DNA of 64,000 bases from Avena insularis (Eukaryota > Streptophyta > Magnoliopsida > Poales > Poaceae). The position numbers were made by a program, and so were the translations under genes. The stretch lies in assembly GCA_023614405.1 (NCBI GenBank), contig CM042686.1, positions 349,750,329-349,814,328 on the forward strand. Reading direction: 5' to 3'. This document shows positions 26,901 through 38,900 of this stretch, in pieces. Position 1 is the first letter of the stretch, and every line of letters begins with the position of its first letter. Under the pieces are notes generated by a model, which had not been told where the DNA came from, made no database searches, and saw only the letters and a program-made list of their open reading frames with translations.

Positions 26901-29900
26901 ACATTGGCTATGTCGGCTGACGCCGCGCCGAAGAGGGCCTCGGTGAGGCTTACGCCCTGAGTCCGAATTAGCTTAGACAGAGAAAAGAGAAGCACCTCTT
27001 TACTATTCCGAATATGCCTTCCATGTATGCCCTAACTTGTAACCTAGCCCCCCTATATAAGAAGGGGCAGGATCTCCATAGAGGGGGTCGGCCATTTTAC
27101 TAAGGGAAAACCCTAGAGAGGTTGTTGTGGGTAGTAAGAGCAGTAGACTCCCTCCCACGAACAACTCGAGGAGCCCTTGTAATCCACCATTGGTAAGAGT
27201 GAAATACACGCATCTGTGTGTGGAATCACCACACTATCCCTCCCTAGATTCCTCTAGTGCACATTGACCCCATCTTTAGCCTATACATGGCATCTGCCAT
27301 GCCACCACCACGACAGTTGGCGTCCACCGTGGGGCTAGCGGCGCTAGCAGGAGTGAAGATCCGGACGGGAAACATCATCGGCACCGGTGAACCCATCGTC
27401 TCTGGGCTCGTTCAGCGCTTCGGGGCGCTGGACTACATCAGCGACAACGTTGGTAGCTTCGGCAGGCGCCCTCCACCGCGCAACGGCTTCTTCGTCAACC
27501 TTAGCGCCCACAAGATCTACGTCGGCATCGACGGGTCCTGCGTTCACCCGCAGCACGTCGCCGAGGAAGGCGAGCCACCTCTTAGCGCGGCTCGTGGCTC
27601 ACGTATCACTCGCTCCGCTAGCTGCGTTGAGGTCATGATGACTGCACCAGATGCAGGAGCAAGTAAGGACCCGGCGCCAGATCCGGACGCTACACCGAAG
27701 CAAGCCAGATCTAGATTTCCTCCACTAGAGAAGCCAGAGAATGTAGTGCAACAGGCAATAGGTAGCTTAGCAACTCCCATAGCACAGAGCTGTAGTTAGA
27801 AAGAAGAAACCCGGCGAAAAAGTATTAGGCGGGAAAAAGAAAGTTCTTGAAATTCTGGCGATCCTTGAACATCACTTTGCGTGAGTACGCAAAAGCAAAC
27901 CGTATAGATGGAGTGAAAATCAGAGGTAGAAACTTGATCATTGAGATTGACAAGGAGTATGTGCCTAAGCCGGGGCAAACAACTACACCAGTAACAGCAG
28001 GGCTGGAGAGGTACAGCAGCAGCGTTCGAGTTAGAGGGTCTAACCGAGGAAGCCCGGGAGAGGCAGCAGGAGAGAGTTAACCACTTAGTGAGGGTAGTGA
28101 ATAAGCAGAATGAGGAGATACTCAAAGCAAACCCGGCGATACCTGGAGGATCATACTTAGTTCATTCGGTGAGGGGTAACCCGGTGAAATCCGCTAGGGC
28201 TGCATCATCACCTCATGATGGCCCTAGAAGAGAGGAAGTGGTAACCTCGGGGAGAAAAGACAAATAGATGGTCCCGTATGACCCGGTAAGGGTAGGGAAA
28301 GGAAAGGCAATGCAAGTTGATGAGGATCGTCACAGTGCCAGCCGGGGTGAAGCTGGCCGAGGTAACCGCGACCAAGGCAATGCTGGTCAATGAAATGCTG
28401 CCAATGGCAATGCCGGACAGCGTAATTCGGCGGGAGCAGGGCAAAATGCACCTCGGCAACAGCAGCAGCAATATGTACCTCGGTAGGAGAGAAGTGCTGG
28501 CCCAGCAATGCAGCAACAATATGCGCGTCCGGGTCAAGATAGATACAATGATGGTTACTCGGCGATGGCTGATGCTGGATTTTTTAGACCGGAGCACCAT
28601 GTAATTGGATCAAGATTGGGAAACAGGAACTTGCCGCCAGATGATGCAAGGCTGAAGTTAGACGGAATTTATAGGTCGGAGATGATCGAGGTATAAGGTC
28701 CTTCGGGCCCAGCATGCTTTGGACCTCGGATTATGAGAGAACCACCTGTGGCAAACTTCTAGCTGGCCAGAGGAACGAAAACATATGACGGCAGCACAAA
28801 GCCGGATGATTGGCTCATTGACTATGCAACAACAGTGAACATTGCTACATGCAATTTGAGATAGGTTGTGAGTTATGTACCACAAATGTTGGAGGGGCCA
28901 ACAAGGGTCTGGTTGAACAATTTGCCGCCAGGAAGTATTAACTGTTGGCTAGATTTTGACAAGTTGTTCATCAACAACTTCTCGAGTACATACAAGAGAC
29001 CAAATAGACCATGGACTTTGGCATTATGCAAGCAAAGACCGAATAAGCCAAACCAGGAGTTCTTAACTCGCTGGTGCAATGTGTGCAATTCCTGTGAAGG
29101 GGTAATTGAATCACAAGCTATTGCGTGGTCCGCCCAAGGGTGTAGGTATGGGAGTATGTTATGGCAAAGGTTGCAGAGAGACATGCCAACTACCTTGGCC
29201 GAGACTATCCGGATTAATGATTCGTATGTGTTGGGTGATCCAACTCAACCTCGGCTAATGTCAAGTGAGTCAAATGAGGAGTACTACAACAGAGATGGAA
29301 CTGGGTCTCCCCGGAGGAATGATTTCCGTGGCAAAAGGAGAGATAATCGGCCGGATTATCGGTACAGTTCGCAGCAAGTTGCGGCAGTGGATCAAGATCA
29401 GCCACATGCAGGTGCGAACCAGCGTCAGAAAACTGGAGGGCAACAGTGGCAACAATGGAGTGATGGCAAGAAAACTTGGACGCCAGAACAGAAGAAATAG
29501 TGGCAGGAAAAGAAGGATAGGCCGAGATACACATATGAGTCTATGCTAGATCAGCCATGCAAGTTCCACACACCAAGTCTGAATAACCCGATGAATTCAT
29601 ACGACCCGACAATGTGAATGGATGAGGAAGATAGAGCATGGTAGCTCGGGGAATGCTCAGGCACCTCAGCACGAATCACGTCGGCATGATGGACCTCGGC
29701 ACGAAGCACCTCAGAATGATACACCTCGGCAGCAGCAGCTCACTGGGGGAAATTGACAGCAATTGATGTTGCCTCCACCTCCACCGAGGTATGGGAACCA
29801 TGAGAGAAGGGATGCGGTACACCAGGTGAATAATCAGCAACAACAAGACCAAGGGTATCACGGCAATGACGGGAGGAATGAATACAGAGAGCATCACCAG

Positions 29901-32900
29901 AGTTACTGTGTGTTCACCACGAAGGAAACCGATAGAAAGAGCTTGCAGCGCCGACATATGGAGGTGAAAATGCAGTTATCCTAGCTATAACATGGTATAT
30001 GCCTTGGGCGGAACAGGAAATCACTTAGAGCATCAAGGATCACCCCAGGGTCATGCCGAGCCCTGGATCATATGCACTAGTACTGGATCCGACATTCATT
30101 GGGCCGAATATCAATGTGAGATTTTCCAAGGTGCTGATAGACAATGGCAGTAGCATTAACATCATGTACAAGGATACTATGCACAAGTTGGGAATATCGG
30201 AGAACATGCTCCAAGCGACGAAGACAACATTCCATGGCATTGTCCCAAGCATCTCGTGTGAACCCATTGGCAAGGTCCGGGTAGATGTGTTATTCGGCAC
30301 AAGGGACAACTGCCGGACTGAGAATTTAGAATTTGAAGTTGTGAATCTAGAAAGTGCGTATCACGCCTTACTCGGTAGGCCAGCTCTGAACAAGTTCATG
30401 GCAAGTACTCACATCTGCTACCTAAAGATGAAATTGCCTGGACCAAGGGGAGTGATCACCATAACTGGGGACTTCAAGCGTTCCATTGAGTGTGCTTCAG
30501 CCGGGTCTAACCTGGCCGAGTCACTTGTGATCGCTCAAGAGAAGAAGAAAATCTAGGAGGTGGCGGCGTTGGCTCAGTCCGCGCAGCAGCATATGCTAGC
30601 TCTGACTAACCCACATGGGAGTGTCTCGTTTCAAGCGACAAAAGATACAAAGAAAGTGCCAGAGCGCACCGTAACCATTGGTGCTAGGTTAAGTGACAAA
30701 TAGGAAAGTGAGCTCATCAACTTCCTCCGTGAGAATCGGGATATCTTTGGTTGGTCTACACAGGACCTGCAAGGTGTGCCGAGGAAGTTGGCCGAGCACT
30801 CTTTGAATGTAAGACCCAGAGCAAAGCCAGTGAAGCAACCTCTCCGCCGCTTCGCCGAAGACAGGAGAAAAGTCATTGGAGATGAGATAGCTCGGCCCGG
30901 ATTTATCCGATGCTCTAATCCGGTGTTCATGGAGAAGAAAAAGGATGATCCAAATGTGGCAGTGGTGTCGCATATGTATCGATTACATAAACCTGAATAA
31001 GGCGTGTCCAAAAGATCCATTCCCATTGCCGAGGATAGACCAGGTCATAGATTCAACTACTAGGTGTGAGTTGTTGTCATTCATAGACGCATATTCTAGT
31101 TTCCACCAGATACCTTTGAACCCGGATGATCAAATAAAGATTGCGTTTATCACCCCGTATGAGACTTATTGCTATCGCACCATGCCGTTTGGTTTACGTA
31201 ATGACGTATCAACGATGCATGTAAAAATATTTACATGACCAAATTGGTCGAAATGTGCTAGTCTATGTGGATGATATTGTAATAAAAACTAAGGAAAACA
31301 AAACGCTCCTTGATGATATCTGGCAAACATTCGCAAACCTAAGGAGGTTCCGAATGAAGATTAACCCGGAGAAATGTATCTTTGGTGTGCCGGCTGGAAA
31401 GTTACTCGGTTTTCTCGTGTCTAGCCGAGGTATCGAGGCTAACCCCACGAAGATCCGAGCCATAGAAAGAATGGAACTGCCAAAATGTCTTAACGATGTG
31501 CAGAAGTTCACTGGTTGCCTGGCATCGCGAAGTCGGTTTGTATGTCGGCTGGGAGAGAAGGCATTGCCCCTCTACCAGTTAATGAAAAAGGCAGATAAAT
31601 TTATATGAACACCACAAGCTGATAGCGCATTTCATGAACTAAAAAAGATGCTAGCCTCTGCACCAGTGTTAGCTTTGCCACTATCCAAAGAGCCAATGTT
31701 GCTCTATATAGCAGCAACCAACCGAGTCATAAGTACAGTGATAGTGGTAGAATGTGATGAAGAGGGTAAGTCGGTGCAAGGGCCAGTGTATTACCTAAGC
31801 AAGGTGTTGTCAACTTTGAAGCAGAATTTTCCTCACTATCAGAAAATGGCATACGACGTATACATGGCAGCCAAGAAGCTCAAGCATTACTTTGAGGAAC
31901 ACCCCATAAAAGTGATATGTGAGGCGCCCATATCCGAGATAATGAGCAACAAAGATGCAAGTAGCCGGATTGCAAAATGGGCAATTGAGTTAGCCCCGTA
32001 TGCACCACAGTTTGATAGGAGGGATGCAATCAAATCTCAAGCAGTGACAGACTTTTCCGTGGATTGGGCTGAAATGCAATACGAACCACCTTTGCCGGAC
32101 TTAAATTATTGGAGGATGCACTTTGATGGATCAAAGTTAAAAGAAGGACTGGGGGCGGGGTAGTACTTACCTTGCCCAAGAAAGATCAACTTAAATATGT
32201 TCTCCAGATCCATTTCAGAGCATCGAACAATGTCACCGAGTATGAAGCGCTCGTGCATGCACTTAAAGTGGCAAAGGAAGTGGGAATACGTTGGATACAA
32301 TGTTTTGGTGATTCAGATTTGGTGGTGCAACAAGTGTCTGGCAATTGGGACGCCTTCGATGCGAACAAAACAATAACAGAGAACGAACAAAATAACAAGT
32401 TAAGAACAAAGAAAGAGAGAAACAAGAAATACATGAAGATGGTGCAATACAACTCAAAAGATGAGCAAGCAAGGAAAGAGGGGCTTACTCGGAGGAAGTT
32501 GGAGGTTCCTTGGGCTTAGGTGCTCTGTGAACCGGGACCTTGGTGATGGGCTTGCTGGCGCCTTTGACCCCGGGTTTCTTCTGCTTCTTCTTGGTCGGAG
32601 GTGGCTCAGAGGAAGGAGCCGAAGTGGCCGCGCGTTTCCTCAAAGGGGCAGGAACCGGGTCTCCCACGACAAGCGGACGAGCGCCGTGGACCTTACCCGC
32701 CGGGTTAGCTGAAGTTGAATCAGCCGGAAAGGCATATGAGATAGGCATAGGATTATATATCTCCAGAATCTCAATATCAGAGTCTTCATCGTCATCCGTC
32801 CAATCCCTTAAACCAGAGGTCTTACCAGAAGGTCGTCTGAAGGCTGAATCCGGAGCAGGCAGGAAGTCCTCGAGGTCCGGCTCCACCGTATCTAAGGCCT

Positions 32901-35900
32901 CACGATCTTTCCCCCACTTAAGGGACGGTTCCGGGCCATCCTCAACTGTCTGCTGAGTAAACAACTGAGAGCAATATTGCGTTAGATCAAGTAAAGGATA
33001 TAGTCCGACATACCGCATAACTCGGCCGAAGGGTCAAGTAAGGAAACAAACCCTGGGAGGAGTCCTATCCCGGCAGAAGTGCTTGAATCCCCACTCCCAG
33101 TCCTCGTTGAATTCCTTGTCTATCTTGAAGATAGCCTTGACTCGGCGGTAAATCTCGGTGTTGTTGAGCTCGAAGGATGAGGTTCGGTTGGGGTCAAGGT
33201 GCCCGCTCATATTGTAGAGCTTGTGAGTGCGCTTCTACAGAGGGGAGATCCGGCTACGGATAAATGTGATCATGATATGTTCGCCGTGCAACTTCAAGTA
33301 GATCAGTTTCTTGAGCCGTTTTTCCACCTGAATGACCAGGGCAGCGGATTGCCTCGGAACCAGGCCCCATAAGGTCCTGTCCGAGATACCAATCGAACAA
33401 GGGCACAGCCGAATCTTGTCTTCTTCGGTATCGTTTTTCACATAAAAAAACGTCCGGGCCCAACCCTTGCATGACTCAAGGCCAGTGACTCGGGGGAAGA
33501 CGGAGTTCTTTCGGGGAGAGATGGAGGCTTCCCCGCACTGAGTCAGGGATTTGTCGGCAGGGGCAAGCAGAGGATCCGGGATAACGTTGGCTCTAAAGGT
33601 AAAGAATTTGTACCAGAGTTGGATAGTGGGCTAGAGGACGAGGTAGCCCTCAACCCCGGAAGCAAAGGAGGAGAGGGAGGTAATGGCGTTAGCCGGCAGG
33701 TGATGAGGTTGAAGCTCAAAGGTGTTGATGAATTCGTGAAAGAAATCACTAACTGGGAGGCCGAAGCCATGCTGGAAATGCGAGAGGAAGACCACAAACT
33801 CACCCGGATTAGGCGAGGGAGTGATCTCCTGGCAAGGGAGACGGCAGGATACCCCGGCGGGGATGCGATGGGTCCGGAGGAGCCAGTCAATGTCATCCTA
33901 GCAGACCCAAGAACCGGCCCAAGCTCCTTGCTCGTGGGCCTCGCCGCCCTCCTCGTGTTCATCAACGCCGGCGAACTCCTCCTGAGCCATCTCCAAATCC
34001 CTTCCCTCGTAAACCCAATCTGTGATGGGGGCAGAGGTCGAGACTGGCAAGGCCCCGTGGCGATGTCGCTACGCAGAAGCGGTGGCGCTGCTACGGGAGA
34101 GAAGCACAGCAACAAAGCGCGGCGGCGGCGGCGTGAGGCCTGAGCAAAGCAGTGGCGGCGGCGGCAGTGTTGTCGTGCGGAAGGAGAAGCAGAGGCATGC
34201 GAGGGTGGGGGAAATGACCAAGGGGCGTCCCTCACCCCTATTTAACCACGCCCCTAAGTGGGGTAGTGGGATCTGGCGGTGCAACGAAGCCACACGGTGT
34301 GGCCGTATATCCGCCGGATGAACCAATCAGAAGCAAGCCACATGAAGGGCCACAGGGAGCAGCAGACCCCACGACGCGACGTGGTGTTACAGTTAACGAG
34401 GAGGCAGGCACGACGTGACGTTTGCAGCAGTTATCCCTGACAATGAATACAATAACCGGTGCAGTAACTGACGCTGGCCCTTAAAATGAGACAATACGAT
34501 GATTACCCTCCACGTAGGACGCGGGAAGCGTACGAGAGAAGGAAGGAACCTAATGAATAACCCGGATATATAGAAGGTAACCTGGCCTGCGAGGAATATC
34601 TCGGAATGAGCCAAGGGAATGCCGAGTCACAAAAATAAGAAGGGACGAGTTACAGGGTGACTAGGCGAGAACAACAAAGAACTTGGTAGGTTGAACCTGC
34701 TGTGGCCTTATTAGCTGAAGTTGCTAACACCGCACCAGCTTCGGAGACTAATGTTGGGGGGATAACCCCGGGTAGGGTCACACCGGGGTATAAAGGCCAT
34801 GTTAGCCGAGGTACGGCAAGGTCAAAGTGTAAGCTGGCCGAGTCACCTCAAGGCAGGCCGACTTACGGCATTACCCGACCCAAAGGATATTTGTCTAACA
34901 TTATCCTGGCCGACGTATAACGTATGTCGGCTAGCTCTCTGTAACTTGTTTGCAGGTACCCACAGGGCCGAGTTAACCAGGCCCGAGCCAGGTTACCACT
35001 TGGCTTACAAGGGAAGGAAGGAATCTTCTTGGTCAAAGGTTTTCTCTCTCCATTGTAGCGTGAGCGAAGCGGACAGAGGGATGGTCCAGCGAGTACGGGC
35101 CGACAAAGGTGACGTTGCCCATGTTGGGTGAGTTGGCTATGTCGGCTGGCGCGGCGCCGCTGAGGGGCTCAGTGAGGCTTACGCCCTGAGTCCACGTATG
35201 CTCTAACTTGTAACCTAGCCCCCCTATATAAGGAGGGGCAGGATCTCCATAGAGGGGGTCGGCCATTTTACTAAGGGAAAACCCTAGAGAGGTTGTTGTG
35301 GGTAGTAAGAGCAGTAGACTCCTTTCCACGAACAACTTGAGGAGCCCTTGTAATCCACCATTGATAAGAGTGAAATACAAGCATCTGTGTGTGGAATCAC
35401 GACACTATCTCTCCTTGGATTCCTCTAGTGCACATTGACCCTATCTTTAGCCTATACATGGCATCCGCCGTGCCACCACCACGACACTTACATCGATGGC
35501 TAAGCATATTTTAGGAATATGGGAGTGATGTCGCTTTTCAGTTACGTGAGGATTATTGAACATTGCACGAAAAAACACTTGCATGCTATTGCACTATCTT
35601 TATGTGGATATGATCGTATTTTTTTTCTGAAATGGGTGGATATTTTTTTTGAGCAACCAGCAGGAGCTCTACCTTTTCTATTAGAAGAAGAGAATTGGCC
35701 GATTTGGAAGGGAAACCGGCCGAAACCCGATACAGACGTATATACACACGGGTCCGGTTAAAAGGGGAACCGGACCAAAAAAAAGACCCCAAATGGCACA
35801 GATTTTAAGGGAAAACTGGCAGAAACCACACGAGGCCGCACTACCTAGCTCGACTAGGTCCGGAGCACCGCCGAACGACACCAGCACAATGGCAACAACG

Positions 35901-38900
35901 GGCTCTACGAAAAGCCTGGTCCACGTCCCAGGAGAGGAAGTCAGAGCCGAAGGAATGGCTAGGCCTCACAGGCTTCATGGCGAGAGGCAGGCCACAGAGA
36001 ACTCGCCAGCAGCACTCGCACGTCGACAGGGCCCGAAGACACCAACTCTCCCAGAAGTACCAACACACCCCGGACAAGGCTCCCATCGCTCCGAAAAATG
36101 ACGCCTCCAGGAAGATCACGGCGCTCGAGAGGACGCCGCCGTCATCCAATCTGGCGAAGCCAGATTTGGATTTTCACCCCGGAGTGATAGGCGGAGGGGT
36201 GCCCGGGCTCTACGACCACGCCCCCAAGGGGAAAACGGCGCCCACAGGTGTCGCCGAGGTCGGCACCGACCAAAGTCGGGCAGGACTTTCGTCCGGAGAC
36301 CCTGCACCACCTCCAGAGGACCGTCACGAAGACAACCCACACGACATCAGCGACCGGAGAGACAGCTTCCGCCACCCACGCCCCTGCGCGCCCGCCGCCA
36401 GACGGCAGAAAGCAGCAACACCACCTGGCCCGGAGCCGCCGCTCCAGCATACACGCGTAGCAGAGCGAGCACCACACGCCAACTCGCCACCGTCCAAAGG
36501 ACGCCCGAAGACGCCCCGACCACCAAAGAGCGGCGCCGCCGCGCTGCCGTCCAAGCACCATGGCACACCTCTGCCATGGGGATGCCCGCGAGGGCCATCA
36601 CGCACCCGCCAGACACACGCAGCGGCCCACCAAATGGGTGGATATATAGTTGTATAAAACTCTGGAATCATAGAATCCTCCACTAAGCATGTTTTCAGCT
36701 ACACTGTGACTGAACGATACTCAAGGCGTTATAGCTCTGGATTACACTAACTGTAATAAACTCTGAAATCATGTAATCCACTAAGCTCTGGATTACCAAA
36801 AATGGTAATTGATAGTTAAACAGCTCAAACATTATATTCATGTATCATGTCGTATTAAACCAAATAGTCTTAAGTGTTCCCGATAGCTCCATCCTCAAAT
36901 AATTTTCGTGTATCCCATTTAAACATACCTAATGAGCCTAAGCAGCCTGTCAACAATGAACAAGCCTCAAAATGTTTATAATCATATCGGATAGGTGAAA
37001 CTTCATCTTGGCCTTTTATTCAGTATTTTGGAACACTGGAGCCAGCTGAACTGATGCTCTTAACTTGTTGTATTTGTAGATGCAACTATGGTGCCTCATC
37101 AAATCCTTGATAGTTATTTCAAACTCAAGATTTACTTTTGTATCCTAGATTTTAATCATCTATAGACACAATATAATATGACCTAAAAAATGCAGGCTAC
37201 TATTTATCAGCAAAAAGCCCTAGACATCAATGAGAGGGAACTTGGGCTTGATCACCCTGATACAATGAAGAGTTACGGAGACCTTGCTGTTTTCTACTAT
37301 CGTCTACAACATACAGAATTGGCTCTGAAGTAAGTTCAGTTTATGGAAGTGTTTTTGTTCCATGCAGCAAATCTACAATTTCACCATGGGCCTAGATGGC
37401 ATTTCAGGTGTAAATGAAAGAAAATTTGTATATATCTAAAAGAGTAGGAGACCTAAGACTCCCTTATGGTATTATATCTAATAAAGTGATATGTTATGTG
37501 GATGAAGTTTGCCGAAAGGAATGAAATAATCGTGTTATTGCTGCCAAGAATATATTGTGCCATCTTCTCAGTCTAACTCTTCTTTTTCACAAACTTATCA
37601 TGTCACATGTGCATATTCGGTTCTCTCTCTCTTTATGCCTTATTGCTTGGATTGAAAACTAATCTTGTCTTTATTATAGTAATGCTGAAAGTGAGTAGGA
37701 CTAGCTGCTTAGTCTTTTGAGTGTCCAATTTCTTTGTACTGTTATTTTGTGTTTGAGGTGGTATCTCTCAGTTTCACTCCATTAATGTTAATTAAAACAA
37801 ATATAAATGATATCCCTAGACCCTAGCATGAATACCTTCAACATATAACCATCAAATGTAATGCTGACATTTGTTGCAAACTCATAAATGCTAAGTGAAT
37901 CCTTTGGTGGTGATACGTTCCGCCGATATCATAGATAATCCACAAGCATATGTTGTACTTTTAGATTCTTGGGCAAGGTTACAGAGGGTAAATAGGCATG
38001 GTATTTGCTTCTAGCCTCAAATTTCAAAATCGTTAACTGCTGTTGTGTCCCATCATGTAAGTCTCTTCTTGGGGATGGATCATAATTCCTCTTAAGCTCA
38101 CATGTCTTTAAAAAGTGAAGGCCTCAATAACTGTTCATTTACTTGTGTATGAGCTTGTCTTGAAGGTTGTTTTGTATCAAAGCTATTGCATTATGTGAAA
38201 ATCTCAGGGTCTGAATGAACAGTAAATCGCTATACCTGCTGTTCGTTGATTGAAATTCATTGCTAAATACTAACCATTGATGAAAATTAGGTATGTCAAG
38301 CGTGCGTTATATCTTCTACATCTTACATGTGGGCCATCTCATCCAAACACAGCTGCAACATATATTAATGTAGCCATGATGGAGGAAGGCTTGGGAAATG
38401 TGCATGTAGCTCTCAGGTACTTGCACAAAGCTCTAAAATGCAACCAGAGATTACTTGGGCCTGATCATATCCAGGTAATACTCTTCCTCAACGTTTAATT
38501 TTTTTGTTAAATGCCATTCTTTTATTTTAGGGTGATTGATATACTTAGTATTGTTAAATGTGGACACTGTTCATTTTAATGTTTCGTTCGAAATCTCACT
38601 GGCTGACTGAAACATATCAGAAAATTTGATTGATACCTTAACAACTTAACAAGCTAAGGTGAATGCAAAAACCATATCAGGAACCAATTGTTGGTCGGTC
38701 CCAGGAGATATGGGAGTTTGATTCCACCTATCAGGTTTCAAATCTTTCTTGCTGATGACACACGGATGCGCTTTGAGGAAAGGACTTGAGCGTGATCCTT
38801 GAGGCTGGCAATTTTTGTCCTCACTTACACAATTCTAGGTGTGAGATATGTAGGCGCATGATTCGTGGGATGTGTATCCATGGTTTGTGCTGCCACGGGG

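Larger units (their letters stand above)
26517..35491 (+). mobile_element. Complete Tat-type Gypsy LTR retrotransposon with CTTAC duplication, integrase lost
   Basis: LTRs at 26522-27315 and 34752-35486, both TG...CA, flanked by CTTAC at 26517-26521 and 35487-35491. Order: primer-binding site, gag, protease, reverse transcriptase, RNase H, second RNase H, then an antisense gene, then the 3' LTR. Two RNase H modules and the antisense gene place it in the Tat lineage. No integrase text (HHCC or DDE region) is seen between 32360 and 32485. Many stops and frameshifts make it non-functional. It lies in the sense direction of TSS, inside intron 17. Confidence 0.9.

Noticed and set aside
33543..34235. 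230-codon minus and 174-codon plus frames
   Set aside because: Other-frame shadows of the decayed antisense gene (32485-33990) and its upstream region.
35977..36657. 226-codon + strand frame
   Set aside because: Inside the minus-strand GC-rich retroposon; arginine- and proline-rich shadow with no motif.
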